The notes beneath the pieces were generated by a model. It did not search any database. It had not been told where the DNA came from and saw only the letters and a program-made list of their open reading frames with translations. Both the position numbers and the translations under genes were made by a program. Shown in pieces: positions 35,001 through 58,954 of a stretch of DNA of 64,000 nucleotides (positions within the stretch are counted from its first letter, which is position 1; each line of letters starts with the position of its first letter). The DNA is from Harmothoe impar (taxonomy: Eukaryota; Annelida; Polychaeta; Phyllodocida; Polynoidae): positions 34,744,025 to 34,808,024 of the forward strand of contig OX381714.1 in assembly GCA_947462335.1 (NCBI GenBank). The letters run 5' to 3'.

Positions 35001-38000
35001 ACAGAGGTCGCTATAGGCTTCCGGTCTGCGTGTGCGCGCGCAGGCTGGCTGCCTATATATACCCAGCATCTGATGGGACTCGTCGGTTACTCTGAACCAC
35101 GCTGGTGAGGAGACCCTGTGATCATTACGGCTGATTCGCCTACTGACCCGTTCCGAACTCTATAGGGAGTTCGCACACATAGATACTGCCTGTCTAGGTT
35201 CTTGAATAAACCTATTGATTCGCAACCTGTAAACACTTGATCCGAACTGTGTTGACTTTGTTCTTTAATTGATACTCTACCAATATCATAGAGACACAAA
35301 GTATCGTTTATTACACTACTATGCCTGAGCTACTCTCCCATTGCTGTATACTACTGTGCCTGCTGTACTCCCACAGTTCTGTATCCTACTATAGCCTTAG
35401 CTAGTTCCCCATTTCTGTATACTACTTTGGCCTGAGCTACTCCTCCATTTCTGTATCCTACTATGGCCTCAGCTAGTTCCCCATTTCTGTATAATACTAT
35501 GCCTGAGCTCCCACATTGCTGTATACTACTTTGGCCTGAGCTACCCCTTTAGTTCTGTATCCTACTATTATGACCTGAGCTACTACCCCATTGCTGTATA
35601 CTGCTTTGGTCTGAGCTACTGCCCCAGTTCTGTATCCTACTATGGCCTGAGCTAGTTCCCCATTTCTGTATCCTACTATGCCTGAGCTACTCCCCCATTG
35701 CTGTATACTACTATGTCTGAGCTACTCCCACATTGCTGTATACTACTATGCCTGAGCTACTCCCCCATTGCTGTATACTACTATGCCTGAGCTAGTTCCC
35801 CATTTCTGTATACTACTTTGGCCTGAGCTCCTCCCCCAGTTCTGTATCCTACTATGGCCTGAGCTAGTTCCCCATTTCTGTATAATACTATGCCTGAGCT
35901 CCCACATTGCTGTATACTACTTTGGCCTGAGTGACTCCTCTATTTCTGTATACCGTATTCGACGTAATAAACGCACATCCCCTAATAAGCGCACACCCCC
36001 TGTTTTTGGCCGACTTTAATACTATAAATGACAAAAAAAAAATCGCAATTTTTGAACCCAATTAAACTCTTAACTACTAAAAGGTGTCCATGATAAGTTT
36101 TTTAAGCGCACTGTGCGCGTATTACGTCAAATACGGTACTACTATGACCTGAGCTACTATGCAATTGCTGTATACTGCTTTGGTTTGAGCTACTGCCCCC
36201 CCCCCCAGTTCTGTATACTACTATGACCTGAGTTTCTCCCCTATTTTTGCATACTATACTATGGCCTGAGCTACTCACCCATTGGTGTACACCACTATGC
36301 CTGAGCTACTCCCCCAGTTCTGTACCCTACACTATGGCCTGAGCTACTCCCCAATTGCTGTATACTGCCATGCCTGTGCTACCCCCCCCCCCCCCCCCCA
36401 TTCACTGCCCCATTGCTGTATACTACTTTGGGATGAGCTACCCCCCGCCCCCAATGCTGTTTATTGATATAGCCTGAGCTACTCCCCTTGTTCTGTATAC
36501 TACTATGGCCTGAATTACTCCCCTACTTTTGTATACTATATATACTATGGCCAGAGCTCCTCACCCATTGTTATATACTACTATGGCCTGAGCTATTTCC
36601 CCTGTTCTGTATATCACTATGACCTGAGTTACTCCCCTATTTTTGTATACTATACTATGGCCTGAGCTACTCACCCATTTCTGTATACTACTCTGACGTG
36701 AGTTATTCCCCTATTAATGTATACTACTATGCCTTGGTTACTCCTCCATTTCTGTATCCTACTATGGCCTGAGCTCCTCCCCCAGTTCTGTATACCATCA
36801 TGATCTGAGCTACTCCCCTATTTCTGTATATTTCTATGCCTGAGCTAGTCCCCTATTTCTGTACATTACTGTACTCTGAGTTACTCCCCATGTCTATATG
36901 CTACTATGCCTGAGTTACTCATCTATTTCTATATCCTACTATGGCCTATAGACAGTGCTGCTGGTTACTTGCAGGTTACATACCCACTATACAGAGCAGG
37001 AGGGTATCAGCCTGCCGCGTGGTGCCATGTTTGGACACTATTTAGACTACTGCCGCCAAGTGTCCCTGGACCCAGTCAACCAAGCCTCGTTTGGGAAAAT
37101 CATCAGAAGCATCTTCCCGGAAGTAAAGACTCGGCGTCTTGGCACTAGAGGGCAGTCCAAGTAAGTCATGCTGCCATTTTGAAATCCAAACAATCTTCCC
37201 TGATTGAAATGAATTGTACAAACATTATGCATCAATGTGCCTTTAATAGTAAGCAGTCAGTATTCAGAGCAATGCTTCAAGTTATGACCCATATTCTTGG
37301 TCCAAATATAATGAGACCAAGTGAAACTTATACTTCACTTCATGCCCCAGGTACCACTATTATGGGTTGGCTATCAAGGAAACCTCACCGTATAAGGAGA
37401 TCATGATGAGTGCTCAACGCATTAACAAGTAAGTAAATAGACAACTCGAGTGCAGTAACCACCGACGAGGTCACTTTTGAGTGACGCTCTGTGTTTATTT
37501 CAGGGTAGTATGATCTAAGATAGACAAACAATACCTTTATTTACGTGAAGGAGCATTGTTTTCCTTCCCGGGATCGCCATTTTGGATTTGTATGACGTCA
37601 CATACTGACGTTGCTTAGCGACCCCATGGTGACCCCATGGTAACCCCATAGCGACCTCTAGGAGCGTGCAATACAGCTACAGCGTGAAATACAGCCCAGG
37701 GTTATTGCACGCTCCCCCCGGGAATGACACTCCCATTGCTTTAACCTTGATATGCTGTATTCATCATGAAATAATATATTATATAATTGTTTGGGTATAC
37801 AATACTAAGGCAAAATAAAACAAATCAGGGTTGGAGGAAAGCCTGTGGAAACCCCAGAAAAGCCAACATGCACAGACTGCCATCTAATTTCAGTAAGCAA
37901 AAGTTTAGAGCTGACTCTACTGGCTCTCAGCAGGATAGGATCACTAGTACAAGTATATATAGGTATGTGGAGATTGGGTCATGACTAGACATTACAACAA

Positions 38001-41000
38001 GAACGAGCATAAAAGTCAACTCATATTACAACTTTAAAGATGGGTTAGGAGTTAATTTGGCGTAGATTTTTATTTTTCATTTAAAGAAAGTAATAGTGTT
38101 CATAAGGCCAAAAAAAAAGAAGTTGTGTTCAGGTATCCCTAGCGACCCTACTTTTTTGGCCCTACCCAAACTTCACTTTTATTTATATTTTTTTGGAAGG
38201 CATTTTTGTGTTTTTTCTACCAAAAAATACATTTTTTTCCTGAAATATTCTTTTCCCGAAAAATTACACGAAAATGGGAGGAAATCTGCCTCAAAATCCT
38301 TAAAAAGATTTGGTAAAAAAAAGTGAAAAATCGACCTACCTACCCTATTTTTTTTGGGCCATGTTACCTGAACACGACTATTTTTTTTTGGCCTAATGTC
38401 CATACAAATATGTGTGTAGCTCATACAATCAGTCCTATCCTTATAAATGCATTAAATATAGAGAAAACCTGGTCAGAATAGGTCAGGGGACCCGTCACAA
38501 TTACAGAGAGGGTCTCCTGGCCTGATTTTCTCAATATTTAATGTATTTGTAATCATCAGAATGATTTAAAAAGCTACACTCACATTTATATTGACATTAT
38601 GAACACAAATACTTTCTTTAAATGAAAAATAAAAATTGACCTCAAATTAGCGCCTAACCCATCTCTAACCACTTTTACATGCTATAATCAGCTGGTAGTT
38701 AATTACGTATTGCATCCTAACCAATTTGTCATTTCCTTATTAATTGTAGCTTCTTTGGAGAGCCTACAGGGAAGGGCATGTACAGTAGAACAGTGGTGAG
38801 TACTGCATACAAACAATTTTCATCATGCAGGACATTTGGTGCCATGGATTTTGTATTTTGTATTCCCGGCTAGATTTCTTCAGGTGTAGATTATATGATT
38901 ACATATACAGCATTTGTGTTTTAAAGACTAAGTGTATGCCTAAATAAACCGAGCTGCACAGTAAAGTTTCTTCACGAGCGGGAGGTGGGGCGTATCACAC
39001 CAAGCTCACGTAAGTGAAGAAACAAGAGGAACCTTTGAGTGAAACTTTGTATTCATTTCATGTAATTACTGATTAATTCCACAAAGACAAGACATTTAAA
39101 GGTTGGTTTCAAAGCTATTTTGGCGATGCCACTGAGTGACCTCCAGGGGCAGACCTCTCTGCCCTATGTGACCATGTACTCCACCCGTATAACCTCTAAG
39201 ACTAAGTACCAACTCCTTGACCTGTATGACAACTAGGCGCAGACCTTCTTACCCTGTAACCCACTGTATAACCTATAGGAATAAGTACCAACTTTTTGCT
39301 CTGTATGACCTCCAGACACAGACCCTGCCTGCTGTCTACTCCCCTTGTATAACTGATAGGACCGAGTACCAACTCCTTGACCTGAATGACCTCCAGGTGC
39401 AGACCTCCCTGCCCTGAACACCCCTGCATAACCTATACGACTGAGCACTAACTATTTGCCCTGTATGACCTCCAGGTGCAGACCTCCCTGCCCTGAACAC
39501 CCCTGTATAACCTATATGACTGAGTACTAACTATTTGATCTGTATGACCTCAAGGTGCAGACCTCCCTGCCCTATACATCCCTGTATAACCAATATGACT
39601 GAGTACTAAGATAAGCTTAAGATAGAGTATACTCTTATTGATAAGAAATGTTTATTCAAGGAGAGGATAAAGAAAAATTATCCCAAGTGCTATGTAAACA
39701 ATCAATATACGGTACTAATTTAGTACCCCCTCTAGGAAAATTTGCTCTATTTTTCTATATGTCAATTTTTAATGTATAAGTGTTGACACACATCCCAGAC
39801 AGACAGGACATTGTTGATGTACCGTCATTGGCCAATTGTGAGACATGTTGATTATATTATTGATGTATGAATTTACCTGGTTAATTAATACTCTGTAATA
39901 TTACTTCTTCTCATCCCCATCTCATCCCTCATCTATAATTATATAATCGGTGATTATATAGTGATCAATTGTTTATTCTGTCAATCAAGTATTATTGAAG
40001 ACGCCATTACACGTTAGCTAGTAAGAGAAGAATAACCATACAAAGGCCTGAGCAGCATAACGGCATTGCCGAGCTCAGTGGCAGCTTATGTATTCACATA
40101 ATAACTGTTATCCTTAATAAAAACACTTTAAAAAAAACAACTAACTATTTGATCTGTATGACCTCCAGGTCCAGACCTCCCTGCCCTGAATGCTCCCTGG
40201 ATAACCTATAATACTATCTACCAACTATTTGCCCTAGATGATCTCCAGACATAGACCTCCCTGCTCTCTACTCCCCCTGTATAACCTATAGGACCGAGTA
40301 CCAACTCCTTGACCTGTATGACTTTCAGACGCAGACCTCCTTGCCCTGTATGCTCCCTGTATAACCTATAATACGATGTACCAACTCCTTGACCTGTATG
40401 ACCTCCAGGCACAGACCTCCCTGCCCTGTACACCCCTGTATAACCTATATGACTGAGTACTAACTCCTTGACCTGTATGACCTCCAGGCAAGACCTCCTT
40501 GCCCTGTATGCTCCCTGTATAACCTATAACACTATGTACCAACTATTTGATCTGTATGACCTCTAGGCACAGACCTCCCTGCCCTGTACGCCCCCTGGTG
40601 GCAGTGAAGCGCTGCAGGGCTCCGTGCTCCTCCAGGACTTCCCATCAGCCTCCAGCATCCACTTCCGGGACGCCATCAAGGACACGGTAAGACAGCTAAG
40701 TTCCCTGCCATTTTTTTTACGCTGTCACAACCACATTTGATGACACAAAGTCCTCTGAGACTGGGATACATTTGCAATCAATGTTTGTGTATTCATCTCA
40801 GTTTTGAATACCCATATGTATACTTTGTTGCATAAAATACTTTATAAATTCAAAAATAATATTGCAGGTGGCAGTGTTCCTGATGATGTACAGACACCAC
40901 TGTCAGCGAGTCATCGACACCATCCTCAGAGCCAACCTCCCCGACGTAAGTTCTGTATACAAGTTACACCTGTCAGTATAGTATGTAACTACCCTCCTCA

Positions 41001-44000
41001 GAGCAAAGCTCCCTGATGTGAGTTATACATGTTATTTGTACAAGTGAGCATAGTGAGTAACTTTCAATCCCATCCTTAGAGCAAACCTCCCTGATGTGAG
41101 TTGTATACAGGTGTCAGCATGTGATTTATTTTTAGTTGGCCAAAGCTGATGCAACATAAATTATGACCTTCACATGCAACATAATCTGTACAGATTTTAC
41201 AACAAGAAAAGTTTTGCAAAAAGAGGACACTGATTTTAAAAGCCAAATCTGATCCATGATTCTTGTTTCTGCAGGTGAAGGAATTTGTGGTGCACTTCTG
41301 GCAGAGCTTGCCCAACCACATCCACACGGTGCTTAGGGACGACCTGGTGGTCGGGGCGGTCACGCTGTGTGACGAGGTTCTGTATGAAGCTGTTACAGCA
41401 CTCCTTATACCAGGTCCTACTCACCCACTACCCACAAAGTAAGCAGCTTTCTATGTTAGGGTTGTTAAATGGTCTGATAAGACAATTGTAACCATATGAT
41501 GAGGTAGAGTTTGGGGGCATGGCACTGTATGGTTATGTGAATAAGACACGGTTGATATAGACCCTTACAGACCATAACCATAACTGCAGACAAGCAGGTT
41601 CTACTTGAGTTGGCTGCAGTTTAGTTCTCTGTCTCTATCATTGAGATGACTGTTTGTGATGTTTCTATAATGCAAACTATATTGTCTTGTCTTACAGTCT
41701 TATGACCGCTATCCGAGGTTTTGGTCGTGACCTGGTCACTTGGTTATCAGATGCACTTAAGTCACATCCCATACAACTGAGGAACAACAAACTCAAAGGT
41801 CAGTTAACAATCACTATCTCAGGTGATTAACTCAGTAAATCAGTGTAACTTTTATTGGTACAATCCCACGTCACAGATAGCCAGAAATGACCTGAGTTAA
41901 ATTGGACAAAATGTTTCAGAAGATTGGCTGATGTACATGTAACATACTTACATAACAGCTCATGTACCAAGGAAATATGTTTCATTAGTCCAACATTGAT
42001 AAGCTAGAACATCACCAAATTAAATACTGTGATATTGATGTTTACAGTTGCCCAAGGTCTGAGTGAACGCCTCTGGCGGCTAACTGCGGTGTCCCACATG
42101 GCATCTGTAGCACGTAACTTCCTACACTCGCGGGACGTCAGAACCAAACTACCGTCTGACTGGGGGACCTTAGATGTTGATGTCATCAATAAGGAGGTGT
42201 CATGTGACCTGGGCTTGTCAGCCCTAGAGAGAGATGACCTACAACAATGTGAGTAATAATTTCAATGGGCACAAATGACTCTGTTACCCAAGTATCAAAT
42301 CCTCTGCCATTTTTTGAAAATATATTAATATGTCAGTCATTTTGATTGTTGAAGCATAGGGTACCTTGTATCACACCCCTAAACCCCCAAGTCAATTCAA
42401 GTATATTTCATTTCTTTATTCCAGATGTTGAGGATTTTACTCAGCTACTTCATCAAAACATGACTTTGGACCACTTTGTCAACTGGATCAAGGTTGTCTT
42501 CTCACAGACCATTAAGACGGTAAGCTTCTCTTAAGAGGCCTTGAGATTGCTTGCACCTCTTGCAAGCATGATATTTCAGAAAGGTTATCTTTTCTCTAAT
42601 CTGTCCTGAAAGCCTGGTATGTCCTGTTCATCAGCATAGACCAGTTCTATCTGTAGTTTCTATTGGTGTGACAGGGGCGCTGTAGACATTAAGTCAGTTG
42701 TTCTCAGACTGTTCTGTTTTCTTTTCCTGTATACAGAAAGTGGAAAGTAGTACAGACAGTAGCCTCCAAGCGGCAGCACGAGTCGTCCTCTTACAGTGGG
42801 TCTACATTGCTAAAGTCTTCATCCGGGAACTCACCCTCCTGAGTGCAGAAATGTTTGGTAAGTTGCCTGTCCATTTGTCTGCCTCATTTTAAAGTATATG
42901 AGTCACAAAGAAATTGTTGTGCTCATCATTTTAGAATGTTACAAGATCTAAAAAAAATTGACATGAATTTCTGGAAACTTAAGAAGTGCTTAACTCTTGA
43001 CATTCATGCAATGCTATCTTCTAAGCCTCAGAACATTAAATGCGAAATGACTCCTCTGAAGCACTCCAAACAGATCTTCAGCACCACAAGGTCCATATTG
43101 AATAAGTGTGCCTGATCCCTTGCAGGTCCATACCACCTGCTGAGCCTGCTGTCCCAGGACTACATCCTGTACCTGACAGAGGACTGGAAGCGGCAGGAAG
43201 CAAACCACCAACTCAAACACACCGTATTTGGAGGTACGCAAAAGAGATTCACTTTTCACTGTTCTTGTTTACTGCCAACACCTTATTCAAGACTTCATCC
43301 TATTATTTGTCTAATCCTTTCAGTCATATTACAGTACTTTTGGGTCCCCTCCCCCTCCAACATTGAACATTAGAATTACAGATGTGTCTGCATTTTACAT
43401 CTCTTCTGGCAGTTATCACACAATTTGTTCAACATGATTTGTTCCACAATTTCAAAATTGCCTGTCACTTAAGTATCAGCTTTGCCTTAATGGGGCAGGT
43501 TCCCAACTATTGTCCCTTCTACTTCTTCAATACCTTCCTGTTTTCAATCCAACAAGTGTCTAAATTTTCTGTCCTTGTATTGATTTACAGGTGAGGGAAG
43601 GAAGTTCCAGCCTGACTGGGACAAGCTGCTTTGTCCGTCTCCTTACACCGACCGTGCTTCGTCCCACTTCCCATCGCCTGAGTTCTACAAACAGACTCCT
43701 GACAGAGTCTACCCGAACCAGCGTCTCAGCTACGGCTACCAAGACCTTCCTGAGTCACCAATACCTCCATCAACCCCTGTGGGTCAGAGCATCAAGCGAG
43801 AAGCCCACTACGCCAGCATGTTGGGAACACAGAAAATGGAGCGCTGTGAGTTTTTACGCTGCCAAGATGACATGTTGCATCAGGACCGAGCGTTTGATCA
43901 AGTTGAGCAAACGCCACCAGATGACGTTGGAGGTCCACGCGCGCTGGATTTGTCTCTGAACTATAATAGTTCATTTACTGATGATGATGCACTGGTTGAC

Positions 44001-44615
44001 AAGGTCATCAGTAAAGGGTATGCCACCCTGGATGACTGCAGCCCACTGCCATGGAAGTCTGAGGCGAGCCACCTGCAAACAACACCATCACCACTGATGC
44101 ACAGACAAGCTTCAATTCAGAGTAACCGCCCAATGAGCCAAGCTACATCGACAATTACATCACCAGCGACATATCACCAGCTAATCCCACGGCAGCAAAC
44201 AAACATAGCGCCAACGAACATGGCAGCATTCGAGATGAGCAGTACAAACCAGAAAGCTGAGCACTATGTGAGCAATCTCAACCAGAACTACAACAACAGC
44301 AATAACCACCATCAGCCATCAGAGAGTCCATCCTACACCCCAGAACCCAGCTACTACCACAGTTCACCCCACTACATCAGAACCAGCCAGCAGCAGCAGC
44401 GGGAGCAGCAAACCCCCAGTCCGGTCACCATACAGCCTCAGCGGTACTCCACCAGCCGCAGCCCACACAGCTTCAGCCTACCGGAGGGCACTCACATCTC
44501 TGGCTCCCTGCAGTTAGCGCCCGTTAAACCCAGCAAGAAGTGGATCATGGAGGAGCAAATGAGGAACGCTGCCCTGCTGCCAACTAGACACATGATGCAT
44601 ATGTCGTCCACTTAG
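32089..44615 (+). CDS. RFX: RFX-family winged-helix transcription factor (13 exons, 5' end not resolved)
   Basis: Exons: 32089-32308, 36975-37160, 37351-37428, 38750-38795, 40567-40686, 40868-40945, 41275-41438, 41698-41798, 42048-42248, 42425-42519, 42737-42857, 43126-43233, 43591-44615. All junctions are GT-AG and phases agree to the stop (847 codons plus an N-terminus). The DNA-binding domain begins at the end of the first exon listed (AAATIQW) and includes EGISLPRGAMFGHYLDYC, ASFGKIIRSIFPEVKTRRLG, RGQSK and YHYYGLAIKE. This fold binds X-box DNA. The extended dimerisation region follows (HHCQRVIDTIL, EFVVHFWQSLP, KVFIRELTLLSAEMFG, LLSQDYILYLTEDW). The last exon is a Pro/Ser/Gln/Tyr-rich tail. 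The RGQSK and dimerisation blocks favour the RFX4/6 group, but some residues recall RFX1-3, so the paralogue is open. The start of exon 40567 is the least certain border, because the same acceptor is repeated upstream. An AATAAA lies at 45832-45837. Confidence 0.88.
34109..34515. mobile_element. 407-bp solo LTR (first of two identical copies)
   Basis: TGTAGGGGCTAGGG...TTTATTACA with a TATATATA near 34254 and an AATAAA near 34405. It is inserted in the minisatellite; the flanks CTAG/CTAC nearly match. The second copy lies exactly 800 bp away. Confidence 0.7.
34909..35315. mobile_element. 407-bp solo LTR (second copy)
   Basis: It appears identical base for base to 34109-34515. Because the surrounding satellite is also repeated, it arose by local tandem duplication and not by a second insertion. 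Confidence 0.75.
35953..36134. mobile_element. MITE with ACCGTATTCGACG ends inside the minisatellite
   Basis: ACCGTATTCGACGTAATAA on the left and TTACGTCAAATACGGT on the right form inverted ends. Repeat units flank it on both sides. Confidence 0.75.
38036..38670. mobile_element. Nested elements in an RFX intron
   Basis: Outer inverted arms of about 75 bp (38036-38110 and 38585-38670, sharing TTTTTATTTTTCATTTAAAG) enclose a second element at 38106-38393. The inner element has GGCCAAAAAAAA ends and is of the same family as 31005-31408. Confidence 0.7.
39120..40566. repeat. Tandem array of an exon-edge unit, about 79 bp, upstream of RFX exon 40567
   Basis: About twelve units carry TGACCTCCAGG followed by CAGACCTCCCTGCCCTG. 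The last unit forms the acceptor and first codons of the exon at 40567. A 530-bp insertion (39610-40139, flanked by ACTAA, ending A-rich) splits the array in two. Confidence 0.85.
40921..41105. repeat. Triplicated exon end and 5' splice site, RFX
   Basis: The end of exon 40868-40945 (CCTCAGAGCCAACCTCCCCGAC then GTAAGT) is followed by two diverged copies of about 75 bp, each with TTAGAGCAAACCTCCCTGAT-like text. They put further donors GTGAGT at 41018 and 41096. Confidence 0.8.
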
Positions 44616-46134
44616 GTTCAGCTCATAAACTGAGGACTTGAGATAAAATGGAGAGCTTAGAGTAACTCATAAACTTACCTTGTTTTAAGTTTTGAAGATT
44701 AAGGGAATTCTGGAGGTTCACTGGGTTATGCAGTGCTTGTCCTTCTTGGATACTGTCATTGTAATGGTGCATTTACAAAGACTGCATGTGTAACATACCA
44801 GACCTAGATCCTGACCCACAGCCATGGCCTGGGTCATTAGCTGTGCCACTGTATTAAAGCTTCAAGTGTGACTCACATTGGGAGAGCTGCAGACCATGAT
44901 AACCTGACAAACATAATGTGAGTTATGCTTTAAACTGAAATGACAACTGCTGTTCCTTGGATATTCAATCACACATATTTGGTGAATGTAATCAGCAGTG
45001 CCTTAACCTGATACCGAGGTATGATTGTGTTAAAGGTCCAGCATTTGGACATTCAATTCCAGTCTGTAGTTTTTACAAGCTCTATTACTAGTTTATATCT
45101 AAGGTACCAAATCAACATTCCTAGCTTCCCTGTAAGTGGCCAAACTTTTTGAGGAACTACACTATTTATTGTAGCAGGTTAGATATTGCTTTGACAATCC
45201 AAATCCAAAGATGGACTATATATACATGTATTGGTGACCTTGGACAACCTGAAATCAATGCGAATTTAATGCAAGAGAACCAAAGCTCACATAAAAGGAG
45301 TGGTAAACCCAGTCTGAACGTGCTAGCTCTGCTAACTATTTGATACTTCAAGCCTTTATGCTTGGCACTTATGGCATAGACTGGCACTTATAATATAAAC
45401 TGGTGCTTAAATGCGGTATGTAAATTGTCCGCGTAATTTAAGGACGTCAAGGTCATCAGTTTACATCCCCCTTAGGTCAAGGGCGTGTCCATTATAGATA
45501 TCTCATTATCTATTCTCAACACCATTAACCTATTTATTCCCAGACTATTTATTGACAGAGTTAGAGTCATGTCATATTAATTCACCTTCCATAGACGTAA
45601 TCCATCAGGCGAAGGGTAGATCGTTTATAACTATTTATTCTCATAGGCAGCAGCCTTGTAGCCATTTACAAGTTTATACAGGTAGTTTTGTACAATGTAA
45701 CTTATTACACTGCCAGGTCAAACCGCATGGTTATATTTTCATAGATATTTATACCTTTTGTACATTTACAGAGATAGCATACTTTTTAAAGTTGTAACAA
45801 TGTGCTATACACTGAGACATAGAAATAGAGAAATAAACATTATTTTTACAAGTATTTGGTGAATTTACTTGATTACATAGCTTAACATATTATATTCTTT
45901 AAGCACAATATCTCCACGAAATATCTTCAAATTCTTTTGAACAATCTTTTCTGTACAATGTTACAACACAATTGTACATTGTTCTCGCAAAGGAGGCAAA
46001 CCAAGGTTTTAAAACCTCTAAAAAAAATGTTTCTGGCTTAACTCTTTAAGGACAGCACCACACCATTCTTAAAGGGTTACATAAATAAATATGGTCTATG
46101 ATAACATTATTCTAAAGTTACGTCATATAACATA
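44616..46134. other. RFX 3' untranslated region and convergent intergenic space
   Basis: Non-coding. The RFX polyadenylation signal AATAAA is at 45832-45837. The EARS2 stop lies at 46135 on the other strand, so the two 3' ends are within about 300 bp. A short copy of CTTTAAGGACAG...CTTAAAGGGTTAC lies at 46040-46080. Confidence 0.6.
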
Positions 46135-57833
<11,699 letters not shown>

Positions 57834-57864
57834 CCTGCAGCTCAATGTGAAGGTGATGGTTTAA

Positions 57865-58170
57865 GGGAGTGATCATTTTTTAACAACAGGGGGGGGGGCA
57901 AAAGAATTTGGACCCCTTGACCGGGGGGGGGGCAAACAAATTTGGACCCCTCTTGGGGGGGGGGGGCGGCAAAATAATTTAACCTGTTTTGAGCCAAAAA
58001 GCCTGCGCGTTACTTTGCTTCAAAGGGCCAGCGCGCGAGCCGATTTTCGGCCGTAAGGGGGAGGGGGTAAAAAATTTTGACCCCTCAAGCGGGGGGGATG
58101 TAAAAAATTTCGCCCGCTCCGCGTGGAAACCCACCTCCTCCCCCCCTGTTGTTAAAAAATGATCACTCCC
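57865..58170. mobile_element. 306-bp G-rich MITE at the EARS2 promoter
   Basis: Ends GGGAGTGATCATTTTTTAAC / its complement, with TAA on both flanks. The interior has GGGGGGGGGCAAA repeats. It lies 32 bases upstream of the EARS2 ATG. A related element is at 61500-61646. Confidence 0.85.
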
Positions 58171-58954
58171 TAAAGTTAAAAAAATTAAAGGCCAGCAAGG
58201 ACAAAGTTGGAAACGTCTACAACTTGTAGAACTGCTTTTATAATAATAGTAGAATTTAAAAAAAATTGCGATCATGGTACAACAGCAGTCACTAAAAGCA
58301 TGAATCTAAGGGAAGGTTCATTATTTATGGCCGTGGGGGGGGGGGGGGGGGGTGAGCATTTGACGGGGGGGGGGGGGGGGGGGGGGGAGATGTGAGTCAC
58401 TCAATGAGCCAAGCCCGCCCAATGAGTCAAGGACTACCAAAGTGATCTTACTTTGGCCTACTCTATCCCTTGGAAGCACTGTCACGTGCCCTGGTTTACT
58501 TTAAAGTCATCGGAAACTATCTATATCATATGCCGTCAATATCCTAACTTTATAAATACATATGTAACCTGTATTTAGGCTGTAATTATTAAATGATCAC
58601 CTGCAAAAGTTAAAGTTGGCTTCCCCAGCAGCAAAATCAAGCCGTACACAGTATCGTATTAAATATCGTAAATTTGACTTGTAGAAACGCGTTATTTCTT
58701 CATTGTATCATACGTTTTGCTCAATGCAGTAATGAGATTTTCAAAAATTGTGTATTGCAATAATCTGAGATCATTATTTAGATATTTTACATCATTTTAC
58801 GACATAGGCCTAGTTTCGTAAGCTTCCGGTGAAAGAGCAAGGACGTTTCTGACGAACTTGTATTTCTAACTTTTTCGAGGACTTGTTACAGAAAAACACA
58901 AATCTGGAGGCCCCAACTTCAAACCGACCTGTGTACACAGAGAAGGGCCCAAAT
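58171..58954. other. EARS2-DNAJC19 divergent intergenic region
   Basis: Contains two poly-G tracts (58336-58352 and 58367-58387) that could form G-quadruplexes on the plus strand. The rest is AT-rich and without frames. The shared promoter of the two genes should lie here. Confidence 0.5.

Larger units (their letters stand above)
32795..36950. repeat. About 4.1-kb minisatellite in an RFX intron, unit about 36 bp
   Basis: Units read CTGTATACTACTATGCCTGA plus GCTACTCCCCCATTG with many variants. The array fills the intron between 32308 and 36975 and stops about 20 bases before the 3' splice site. It contains an 800-bp higher-order duplication (34109-34908 repeated at 34909-35708) and two other insertions. 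Confidence 0.9.

Noticed and set aside
34287..35299. Two identical 70-codon minus-strand frames
   Set aside because: They lie inside the duplicated solo LTR and run across its regulatory region; identity is due to the 800-bp duplication.
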